Of a DNA stretch of 12,875 nt, positions 7,154-12,678 are shown one piece after another. The stretch covers positions 1 through 12,875 of the forward strand of contig BEIB01000022.1 of assembly GCA_002898615.1 (NCBI GenBank), read 5' to 3'. Source of the DNA: a bacterium HR25 (GTDB lineage Bacteria > Chloroflexota > Dehalococcoidia > SM23-28-2 > HRbin24). How positions within the stretch are numbered: the first letter of the stretch is position 1; each line of letters starts with the position of its first letter. Under the pieces are notes generated by a model. That model was given only the letters and a program-made list of their open reading frames with translations. It made no database searches and was not told the origin of the DNA. Position numbers and translations under genes: made by a program.

Positions 7154-10100
7154 GTGTCCCTCCGCGAGTGCGACTGGAGGTCGGCCTACGGCCCGGCTGA
7201 CAGGCCCTTAGAGTCCTTCTACATCGCGGCCCTGTCCCGGGCCGTCCGCTACGACCGCATCGCTGGCTTCTTCTCCTCCTACGCCCTGGCGGTGGCGGCG
7301 CAGGGGGTGGCGAAGCTGGTGGCGCGGGGTGGCCAGATGCGCCTGCTGGTGGGCGCCCACCTCTCGGCCGAGGACGTGGAGGCGGTGCTGCGTGGCCTCT
7401 CCCTGGAGGAGCGCCTGGCCCAGTCCTTCCTGCCCCTCCTCACTGACCCCCAGGCCCTGGCCGACGCCCTCGTGCGTGAGCGGCTCAAGGTCCTGGCCTG
7501 GCTGGTGGCCCAGGGGCGGCTGGAGGTGAGGGTGGTGGTGGAGGCCGACCCTTACACCCGTCAGCCGGTGGCGTCCGGCGGCTACTTCCACGCCAAGGGG
7601 GGCATCCTGTGGGACGAGGCTGGCGACGGCATCGCCTTCTCGGGCAGCATCAACGAGACGGCCACCGCCTGGCGCTACAACTACGAGAGCTTCCACGTCT
7701 TCTGCTCCTGGCGGGAGCCTGAGCACTTCCGCCACGAGGCGGAGACGTTCCGGCGGCTGTGGGAGGGCGCCGAGGAGGGCTGGCTGACGCTGCCCCTGCC
7801 GGAGGCGGTGCAGCGGGAGCTGGTGAGGATGGCGCCGGCCGAGCCGCCGCTGGAGGAGCCCGCCCTCCTGCCGCTGACCGAGGAGGAGGGGAAGCTGCGC
7901 TGGGCGGCCCAGTTCATCCGGGACGCCCCCTTCCTGGTCCACAAGGGATGGCGGGTGGGCGTGGAGACGGCGCCCATCAGGCCCTTTCCGCATCAGCGTG
8001 CGGTGGCCTACGACGTGCTCGACCGCTTCCCGTGTCGGCGGCTGCTGGCCGACGAGGTGGGGCTGGGGAAGACCATCGAGGCCGGCTTCATCCTGCGGTC
8101 GCTCCTCCTGTCGGGGTGGGTCAGGCGCTGTCTGGTGCTGGTGCCCCGCAGCCTGGCCCGGCAGTGGCAGGAGGAGCTGTGGGAGCGCTTCCAGGTGGAA
8201 GCGCCCTTTTACGATGGCTCCCGCTTCGTGTGGTTCTCGCACCCTGCCAATCGTTATCAGGAGATCCCCGAGGGTGAAAGCCCCTGGGAGATGCACCCGG
8301 TGGTCATCGCCTCGGCCCAGATGGCCAAGCGCCAGCAGCGGGCGAAAGGGCTCCTGGAGGCGCCGCCTTGGGACCTGGTGATCGTGGACGAGGCGCACCA
8401 TGCGCGGCGCCGCGACTTCCTGGACCTGGACCGCTACCGGCCCAACCGGCTCCTCTGGCTGCTGGAACAGGTAAAGCAGCGGACACGGGGACTCTTGCTG
8501 CTGACCGCCACGCCGATGCAGGTGCACCCGGTGGAGCTGTGGGACCTGCTGCGGCTGCTGGGGATGCCCGGCCGGTGGCAGGACGACCAAGGGGCGTTTC
8601 TAGCTTTCTTCGGCGAGCTCAGCAAGCCCTTGGGACAGGTGAACTGGGAGGCCGTGCTGCCCCTCGTGCGGGAGGCCATAGACTCCTGGGGCTGGGACGA
8701 GAGGTGGGAGGGGGAGGCACGGGGCGCCCTGGGGTCTGTCGGCCTGCAGCGGATCAAGGGCGTCCTGGATGGTGGGGGACGCAAGGTGAATCTGGTGCTG
8801 ACCGAGCAGGAGCAGGAGTGGCTCCTGAAGGCGGTGCGGCAGCACTCGCCGGTGGGCAGGCTCCTGTATAGGCATACCCGCAGCCTCCTCAGGCACTATC
8901 ACGAGCGTGGTTGGATGCGAGAGCGCGTGCCCGAACGAAGGCCGGAACCGGTGTGGCTGGAGCTGTCGGACGAGGAGGAGGCCCTGTACGGCCAGGTGGA
9001 GCGCTACATCAGCACCTACTACAAACGTTACGAGGAGCTGCGCCGAGGGCTGGGCTTCGTGATGACCGTGTACAGGCGCCGCCTCACCAGCAGCCTCTTC
9101 GCCCTCAAAAGGAGCCTGGAGCGGCGCCGGCAGTTCCTGCTAGGGCAGTGGCGGGACGACGAGAGGCCCGCCGGCCTGGAGGACGAGGACATGGAGGAGG
9201 CGGAGCTGGACGAGGACGCCTTCGAGGAGCTGGAACGCCCTGCCTTCTGGGACGAAGAGGTAGGAGAGGTCGACCGCCTGCTTGCGTCCCTGGAGTCGCT
9301 ACCTCGAGAAACGAAGCTCGCAGCGCTGTTAGACCACCTGGAGCGCCTCCTCCGCCAGTACGACCAGGTTCTGGTATTCACCCAGTACACGGATACCCTG
9401 GACTTCCTGCGGGGGGAGCTGGTGCACTCCTTCGGCTCCCGCCTCGGGTGCTACTCGGGCAGGGGCGGCGAGGTGTGGGACGACCGGCAGGGCAGGTGGG
9501 CGGGCGTGAGCAAGGCGGAGGTCCAACGAAGGTTTGAGGACGGTGGCCTCAAGGTGCTGGTATGCACCGAGGCAGCAGGGGAGGGCCTCAACCTGCAGAG
9601 CTGCGGCGTCGTCATCAACTACGACATGCCCTGGAATCCCATGAAGGTGGAGCAGCGCATAGGCAGGATAGACCGGCTGGGGCAGCGGCGGCAGCAGGTG
9701 CACGTACTGCACTTCTTCTACCGCGACACCGTCGAGGCGAAGGTCTACGAGGCCCTCAGCCAGCGCATCGGCTGGTTCGAGAACGTGGTGGGGGAGCTGC
9801 AGCCGATACTGCAGCGCGCCCATGCTGCCATCCAGAGAGCCGCCATGTTAGCTCCGGAGGAGAGAGGGCCGGTGCTGCGCGAGGAGCTCGAGGAGCTGGC
9901 CCGAGTGGAATCCCTGCCCGCCGTCGAAGGCTGGAAGCCCTATGGCGAAGGGCTTCTGCCCGAGGCTCCCCTGACCAGCGAAGACCTGGATCTCCCCATC
10001 CTGGCAAAGCGAGGCAGCGGGCTCGCTGTGGGGCAGGCTGAGAGCGGGTCGCTGGGCATCGCTATCCTGGAGGGGATGCTGGAGCTGCCGCCTCCACCGG

Positions 10101-10297
10101 CCAGGCCGGACCTGGTACGGCTGGAACGGCTGAACGGGGTGCGCAGAGTGGGGTATTACCGGTTCTGGAAGGGATCTTGGAGGCCTGTGTCTACCCTGAG
10201 GCAGCTTCTCGATGCTCTGGAAGCGCCGGCTGGCGGGCAGCCGTCATCCATAGCTGAAGCCCGAAGGCGCTTCGAAGAGGAGTGCATCACATTGTGA
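7154..10297 (+). CDS. Phospholipase-D-like nuclease fused to SNF2-type helicase
   Basis: The protein has 1047 residues from GTG 7154, just 6 bases after the methylase stop, with GAGGAG at 7139-7144 as ribosome site. Residues 1-210 form a PLD-like domain with one active-site half: H146-A-K148 followed by FSGSIN at 162-167. The aspartate of the full HKD motif is displaced by one position. Superfamily 2 motifs follow: Q motif PFPHQ near 278, motif I LLADEVGLGKTIEAG at 297-311, motif II DEAH at 412-415, and motif III LLLTATPMQ near 448-456. The C-terminal lobe has VLVFTQYTDT, then CTEAAGEGLNLQ, then motif VI QRIGRIDRLGQ at 834-844. An acidic stretch at about 668-707 separates the lobes. It is the likely effector, translocating on DNA and cutting it. 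A single PLD half usually needs dimerisation to form the active site. Confidence 0.93.
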   Translation: MSLRECDWRSAYGPADRPLESFYIAALSRAVRYDRIAGFFSSYALAVAAQGVAKLVARGGQMRLLVGAHLSAEDVEAVLRGLSLEERLAQSFLPLLTDPQALADALVRERLKVLAWLVAQGRLEVRVVVEADPYTRQPVASGGYFHAKGGILWDEAGDGIAFSGSINETATAWRYNYESFHVFCSWREPEHFRHEAETFRRLWEGAEEGWLTLPLPEAVQRELVRMAPAEPPLEEPALLPLTEEEGKLRWAAQFIRDAPFLVHKGWRVGVETAPIRPFPHQRAVAYDVLDRFPCRRLLADEVGLGKTIEAGFILRSLLLSGWVRRCLVLVPRSLARQWQEELWERFQVEAPFYDGSRFVWFSHPANRYQEIPEGESPWEMHPVVIASAQMAKRQQRAKGLLEAPPWDLVIVDEAHHARRRDFLDLDRYRPNRLLWLLEQVKQRTRGLLLLTATPMQVHPVELWDLLRLLGMPGRWQDDQGAFLAFFGELSKPLGQVNWEAVLPLVREAIDSWGWDERWEGEARGALGSVGLQRIKGVLDGGGRKVNLVLTEQEQEWLLKAVRQHSPVGRLLYRHTRSLLRHYHERGWMRERVPERRPEPVWLELSDEEEALYGQVERYISTYYKRYEELRRGLGFVMTVYRRRLTSSLFALKRSLERRRQFLLGQWRDDERPAGLEDEDMEEAELDEDAFEELERPAFWDEEVGEVDRLLASLESLPRETKLAALLDHLERLLRQYDQVLVFTQYTDTLDFLRGELVHSFGSRLGCYSGRGGEVWDDRQGRWAGVSKAEVQRRFEDGGLKVLVCTEAAGEGLNLQSCGVVINYDMPWNPMKVEQRIGRIDRLGQRRQQVHVLHFFYRDTVEAKVYEALSQRIGWFENVVGELQPILQRAHAAIQRAAMLAPEERGPVLREELEELARVESLPAVEGWKPYGEGLLPEAPLTSEDLDLPILAKRGSGLAVGQAESGSLGIAILEGMLELPPPPARPDLVRLERLNGVRRVGYYRFWKGSWRPVSTLRQLLDALEAPAGGQPSSIAEARRRFEEECITL

Positions 10298-10500
10298 AAC
10301 GCTCCACTCGAAGGCCTCGTTGGGCATCCCGCTCCGCGGAGGCTGCGCAAGGGCGCTCGCCTCAGGGTAGTAGACGATGCCGTCCGCGTCCAGGAGGAGC
10401 CACGGACTGTGCTGGTCCAGCCACTGCACGGCGCGGCGTCAGGGAGCCAGCACGCCTCGGGACCTGCCCCATGTCGTGGGCGTTCCTGATGGGGCTTGCA
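10244..10500 (-). pseudogene. Decayed minus-strand gene remnant next to the operon end
   Basis: On the minus strand, 10441 to 10298 encodes RRAVQWLDQHSPWLLLDADG then IVYYPEASALAQPP. Almost every codon ends in G or C, as expected for a real gene here. Immediately upstream the frame is closed by TGA at 10439-10441. A different frame (reading ASPIRNAHDMGQVPRRAGS) carries the same coding-like codon bias back to about 10500, which suggests a frameshift. At its 3' end the frame runs on into the helicase gene until a stop at 10244-10246, so the original C terminus has probably been replaced. I do not recognise the family. It may be the host gene disrupted when the defence module arrived, or debris inside the island. 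Confidence 0.4.
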
Positions 10501-10534
10501 TAGCGTGCGAGGGGTGGCTCAAGGATTAGGGGTG

Positions 10535-10807
10535 ATGCAAGAAGACTCGCGAGAGCTGGCCAGGGAAGTGGGCAGGCAAGGTGGGGAATTGCGGCGCCGC
10601 AAGGAGGGGCATTGTACTAGCTGCGGGAGGCCCTTTGCGGGGTTGACACGTGGTCTCTACTGCTCACAGACATGCAAAGCCAAGGCCTACCGCCGCCAGG
10701 CGGGACAGCCCCCTCGTAAGGACGACCAGCATAAGACCGGGAAGAGTTATGATTTTTTGCCCAGGAGAGCCAAAGGCGCTGGTCTGAGTTTCCTGCCTGC
10801 GCTGTAA
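10535..10807 (+). CDS. Small zinc-finger protein (CxxC...CxxxC)
   Basis: The protein has 90 residues from ATG 10535. AAGGA at 10521-10525 supports this start over the TTG at 10496, which would add 13 residues without a ribosome site. Cysteines at 27, 30, 43 and 47 form the pattern HCTSCGRPF then LYCSQTCKAKAYRRQ. This resembles the short treble-clef fingers common in small high-GC bacterial proteins that end in 'YCSxxCRxRAYR'. An acidic then basic N-terminal helix precedes the finger, and the C-terminal 35 residues are Lys/Arg-rich. It is likely nucleic-acid or protein binding; no specific function is assigned. It is the only clear plus-strand gene between the operon and 12487, and it converges on the next gene at 10851. 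Confidence 0.65.
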   Translation: MQEDSRELAREVGRQGGELRRRKEGHCTSCGRPFAGLTRGLYCSQTCKAKAYRRQAGQPPRKDDQHKTGKSYDFLPRRAKGAGLSFLPAL

Positions 10808-10850
10808 GTGCGTTCCCTCCTGCCAGGGAGTCTCCCCTAATGCTGCTCTC

Positions 10851-10988
10851 TCAATATGAGTTGGAGTAGGGAGCCCCCCGCCAGCCACAGCGAGGGCAGC
10901 TCACGAGATACAGCCCTCCCTGCTGGTGCACCCAGCCCCGGCCCCTCTCGAAGCGGAGGGGCTGCTGGCAGTAGAGGCAGACGGCCAT
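10851..10988 (-). CDS. 45-residue zinc-ribbon protein
   Basis: From ATG 10986-10988, preceded on the minus strand by GGGGAGGAGG at about 9-20 bases, runs a 45-residue protein. Cysteines at 4, 7, 31 and 34 form MAVCLYCQQPLRF then LVSCPRCGWRG, with WVHQQGGLY between them. This is a two-knuckle zinc ribbon with little else. The longer open frame back to 11246 is Pro/Gly-rich, low in complexity and runs antisense to the next minus-strand gene, so I reject that start. Proteins this small with a lone zinc ribbon occur in phage, plasmid and island genomes, where they may bind DNA or a partner enzyme. Function unknown. Confidence 0.65.
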   Translation of the reverse strand: MAVCLYCQQPLRFERGRGWVHQQGGLYLVSCPRCGWRGAPYSNSY

Positions 10989-11020
10989 CCCTCTCTCCCT
11001 CCTCCCCTCTCGGGCCTGGG

Positions 11021-11068
11021 CCGGGCGAGGGGCGAGGGAAGGGGGACCTCCCTTCACCCCTCGCCCGG
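11021..11068 (-). terminator. Nested 12-base-pair hairpin after the 11075 gene
   Basis: CCGGGCGAGGGG at 11021-11032 is the exact reverse complement of 11057-11068. Inside it GAAGGG at 11038-11043 pairs with CCCTTC at 11050-11055. It begins 7 bases past the stop of the minus-strand gene above and ends before the ribosome site of the gene below. There is no run of T after it, so it may pause or stabilise RNA ends rather than terminate in the textbook way. Confidence 0.45.
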
Positions 11069-11074
11069 AGGGCC

Positions 11075-11344
11075 CTACCGTGTCGGCTGCCGCCCCCTGA
11101 GGGCCCCGTCGAAGACCTCCCGGACGGCCTCCCGCTCCCTGGCCGAGAGCTGGGGCCAGAAGGCCGCCACCAGGTGCCAGGCCCGGTCGGGCTCCTTCAC
11201 CTCCAGGCGGTGGAAGCAGTCCGACCGGTAGTAGCAGCGGCCACACTCCAGGGTGCAGCCAGCCTCGATGGCCGCCCTCCCGTCACGGTAGACCGTGAGC
11301 TCCAGGCCGCCGCCCAGGTAGACCTGTGCTGCCCGGCAGGACAT
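11075..11344 (-). CDS. 89-residue cysteine-cluster protein, unknown function
   Basis: The start ATG at 11342-11344 follows AAAGGAGGTGA on the minus strand with about 8 bases spacing, one of the best ribosome sites in the window, so the gene is very likely real. The protein has a beta-rich start (AQVYLGGGLELTVYRDGRAA). A cysteine cluster at 30, 34, 37 and 43 follows (CTLECGRCYYRSDCFHRLE), and then a helical C-terminal half containing WPQLSAREREAVREVFDGA. Four cysteines this close could bind zinc or an iron-sulphur centre. I do not recognise the family. It lies in line with the genes starting at 11841 and 12281, all on the minus strand. Confidence 0.75.
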   Translation of the reverse strand: MSCRAAQVYLGGGLELTVYRDGRAAIEAGCTLECGRCYYRSDCFHRLEVKEPDRAWHLVAAFWPQLSAREREAVREVFDGALRGRQPTR

Positions 11345-11385
11345 CTCGCCTTCACCTCCTTTCCTCTCGTGGTCTCGTCCTCCCT

Positions 11386-11411
11386 GGGGCGGCGCTCCTG
11401 AGCGCCGCCCT
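11386..11411 (-). repeat. GC-rich hairpin upstream of the 11344 start
   Basis: GGGCGGCGCT at 11387-11396 pairs perfectly with AGCGCCGCCC at 11401-11410 around a four-base CCTG loop, with one extra G-T pair outside. It lies in the 156-base gap between two minus-strand genes, about 25 bases before the ribosome site of the downstream one. No T-run follows on either strand. It may be an RNA processing or attenuation structure; the fold is clear, the role is not. Confidence 0.45.
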
Positions 11412-11481
11412 CCCTCGGCCCCCGGGTGGCAGGAGAAGGGGGGAGGGAGAGAGGCGGCGGGGCCATCTCCGCCCTCTCCCT

Positions 11482-11496
11482 CCCCCCGTTGGGGGG
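11482..11496 (-). repeat. C6/G6 hairpin just after the 11500 stop codon
   Basis: Six C at 11482-11487, GTT, then six G at 11491-11496 form a tight hairpin 3 bases beyond the stop codon of the minus-strand OB-fold-like gene. It is not followed by T residues. Its placement repeats the pattern seen after the other two genes of this strand. Confidence 0.4.
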
Positions 11497-11499
11497 CCT

Positions 11500-11841
11500 C
11501 TAGCCCCGGGCCTTCCGGAGGAGCTCCGCCAGGAGGTCCACCGCCTCCTGGAGGGCCTCCACGTCCAGGGTCAGCACCAGGCGGACGGTCACCGGGGCCT
11601 CGCCCTCCCCCTTCTCCCCTGGGGCCAGGCCGTTGGCGGAGGCCACCAGCCTCAGGGCCTTCACCTTGGGGAACCTGCCGGAGCTGTCCACCTCCAGCTC
11701 GTAGAGCTGGCCGGGGAGGATGGCCGGCCCCAGCTTACGGTCCCAGCAGTAGAGGGGCCTCTCCTCACCCTCCAGGCTGATGAGCCAGTAGGGGCCGCTC
11801 CTCCCCTGCCGCTCCTCCACCTTCTTGACGGTCGCCAGCAT
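11500..11841 (-). CDS. 113-residue OB-fold-like protein, possibly single-stranded nucleic acid binding
   Basis: ATG 11839-11841 is preceded on the minus strand by AAAGGAGGTTA at good spacing. Residues 1-66 alternate strands and turns in the manner of an OB fold: MLATVKKVEE, then GPYWLISLEGEERPLYCWD, then LPGQLYELEVD, then FPKVKALRLV. A charged Gly/Glu linker at 70-84 leads to a C-terminal strand and an amphipathic helix (LDVEALQEAVDLLAELLRKA). OB folds of this kind bind single-stranded DNA or RNA or sit in replication proteins. It is too short and divergent to call SSB. Its place among small zinc-ribbon genes fits a phage, plasmid or island replication/defence accessory role. The fold is inferred by eye. 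Confidence 0.75.
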   Translation of the reverse strand: MLATVKKVEERQGRSGPYWLISLEGEERPLYCWDRKLGPAILPGQLYELEVDSSGRFPKVKALRLVASANGLAPGEKGEGEAPVTVRLVLTLDVEALQEAVDLLAELLRKARG

Positions 11842-11911
11842 CGTGCCCTAACCTCCTTTCGTGCCTCTGCTTCTTGCTCCCGCTGGCCCCTGGGCGGGAG
11901 CCTCGACGAGA

Positions 11912-11941
11912 AGGGGGGAGCGGGCCCGACCGCTCCCCCCT
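11912..11941 (-). terminator. 12-base-pair hairpin after the 11964 gene
   Basis: AGGGGGGAGCGG at 11912-11923 pairs perfectly with CCGCTCCCCCCT at 11930-11941 around a six-base loop. It stands 22 bases past the stop codon of the minus-strand gene and before the ribosome site of the next. On the minus strand it is followed by TTCTCGTC, too poor in T for a strong intrinsic terminator, so partial termination or RNA stabilisation is as likely. Confidence 0.5.
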
Positions 11942-11963
11942 GAGGCGTGAGGGCTCCAGGGCC

Positions 11964-12281
11964 TCAGCCCACCTGCACCACCCCCAGGCAGCGGGAGCAG
12001 CCCCAGCCGTGCCCTCCCCCTCGTCTGGCCCAGTAGAAGAGCCGCCCTGGGCGCCTCTCGGGGCAGCGGCACCAGCGGCCCCTGTCCACCAGCTCCCCGT
12101 TGCCGTAGGCCAGGGCCAGGGAGAGGGCGTCCCCGTCGCCCCCGAAGGGGCAGGGCTCGCCGTAGGCCCTCAGGAGGGGGACAGCCCAGCGGGAGAGCCT
12201 CTCCGCCTCCCGCCTCAGCCTCTCCCTCTCCTGCCAGAGCCCCATCAGCAGGGCCTCCACCTCCTGCCTGCCGTCCCTCAT
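11964..12281 (-). CDS. 105-residue coiled-coil plus zinc-ribbon-like protein
   Basis: ATG 12279-12281 follows GGGAGGTGT on the minus strand at about 8 bases. Residues 5-32 form a charged helix likely to coil (EVEALLMGLWQERERLRREA). The second half carries cysteines at 44, 71, 73, 95 and 98, with RWCRCPERRPGRLFYW and WGCSRCLGV forming a CxC plus CxxC pair spaced like a zinc ribbon. A long charged helix followed by a zinc ribbon suggests an oligomeric nucleic-acid-binding or scaffold protein, but no family is recognised. It is the first gene of a minus-strand run that continues through 11841, 11344 and 10988. The 205-base gap upstream may hold a divergent promoter. Confidence 0.7.
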   Translation of the reverse strand: MRDGRQEVEALLMGLWQERERLRREAERLSRWAVPLLRAYGEPCPFGGDGDALSLALAYGNGELVDRGRWCRCPERRPGRLFYWARRGGGHGWGCSRCLGVVQVG

Positions 12282-12310
12282 GGCCCGACACCTCCCTTCT
12301 TCCTGGACTT

Positions 12311-12340
12311 CACGGCCCCTGGGCGAGCGGCGAAGCCGTG
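12311..12340 (-). repeat. Inverted repeat in the leader of the 12281 gene
   Basis: CACGGC at 12311-12316 and GCCGTG at 12335-12340 can pair across an 18-base loop about 30 bases before the minus-strand start codon. In the same leader, 12364-12381 can form GGGGC/GCCCC closed by a C-TTCG-G tetraloop with one mismatch. Together they would make a structured 5' leader. No riboswitch class is recognised. Confidence 0.3.
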
Positions 12341-12388
12341 AGCCCTGAGGGAAGGGGGCATTTGGGGCCCTTCGGCGCCCCTCTCCTG

Positions 12389-12398
12389 GTCACGTGAC
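12389..12398. promoter_or_regulatory. Perfect palindrome GTCACGTGAC between divergent genes
   Basis: A perfect 10-base palindrome sits near the middle of the gap between the minus-strand gene starting at 12281 and the plus-strand gene starting at 12487. This is a fitting place for an operator bound by a dimeric regulator controlling both. No clear -35/-10 pair is visible beside it, so this rests on symmetry and position. Confidence 0.25.
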
Positions 12399-12486
12399 TC
12401 CTGCCCCTACAAGAGGCCCCGGCCCTGGCTGCCAGTTGCCCAGGGGAGGGGGAGAGGGCTAGGCTGAGGAAGGTGAGGCGCTGGCA

Positions 12487-12678
12487 TTGGACGCCCCGGC
12501 GGAAGAGGGGAGGCGAGAGGTCTCCCCACCTCATCTCCGATGCCCTCTACCTCGCTCTGGCCCCTGCCCTCGCTGTCAGCCTCCTCCGCCCAGCGCCTGC
12601 CCCAGGTGCCGGGGGTCTCTCTACCGGGACTGGGAGGATCTGGCCTGCCTCATGTGTGGCTGGCGGCAGATGGGCTAG
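12487..12678 (+). CDS. Small zinc-ribbon protein, 63 residues
   Basis: The C terminus ACPRCRGSLYRDWEDLACLM then CGWRQMG is a recognisable zinc ribbon of the type CPRCxGxL...CLxCGxR, common in small phage and island proteins. A further CPRC at 27-30 and two earlier cysteines may form a second knuckle. No ATG or GTG exists in frame. The TTG at 12487 is the best start, 10 bases after AGGAAGGTGA (12467-12476), and an upstream stop at 12460-12462 limits the choice. The middle is Pro-rich. The gene ends in a 2-base stop-codon overlap with the converging gene at 12675. The ribbon is well supported, the start is weak. Confidence 0.5.
   Translation: MDAPAEEGRREVSPPHLRCPLPRSGPCPRCQPPPPSACPRCRGSLYRDWEDLACLMCGWRQMG

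Larger units (their letters stand above)
680..10297 (+). other. Predicted anti-phage operon: DUF499 ATPase, small protein, DUF1156 methylase, PLD-SNF2 helicase
   Basis: Four genes run in one direction with junctions of a 4-base overlap, 40 bases and 6 bases, so they are almost certainly one transcript. The pairing of a DUF499 ATPase (COG1483) with a DUF1156 methylase (COG1743) and a PLD/SNF2 protein matches, as I recall, a helicase-methylase-ATPase system ('Hma') from defence-island surveys. NCBI names its parts 'anti-phage-associated'. It is not DISARM, because DrmA and DrmB are absent and the PLD domain is fused to the helicase. It is not BREX, because no BrxL, PglZ or PglX is present. The methylase would protect host DNA and the PLD-helicase would act on unmodified DNA; that division of labour is inference. 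Confidence 0.8.

Noticed and set aside
7208..8590. 460-residue minus-strand open frame opposite the helicase
   Set aside because: Antisense artefact of G/C-ending codons, with a His/Pro/Gln-rich, low-complexity translation.
680..10297. DISARM or BREX identity for the operon
   Set aside because: No DrmA/DrmB (DUF1998) proteins, the PLD domain is fused to the helicase, and no PglZ, BrxL or PglX-type protein is present.
10332..10341. Perfect palindrome CTCCGCGGAG after the helicase gene as a terminator or operator
   Set aside because: It lies inside the coding-like minus-strand remnant and is the kind of GC palindrome expected by chance in this composition. No loop or T-run.
10989..11246. N-terminal extension of the 45-residue ribbon protein to 131 residues
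   Set aside because: The extension is Pro/Gly-rich, reads through the 11021-11068 hairpin and overlaps the well-supported gene at 11075-11344. The ATG at 10988 has its own ribosome site.
11345..11963. Integron-type gene cassette array with attC sites
   Set aside because: Small same-strand genes separated by palindromes suggested it, but no GTTRRRY/RYYYAAC core pair flanks the stems. The nearest, GTTGGGG at 11488-11494, does not fit.
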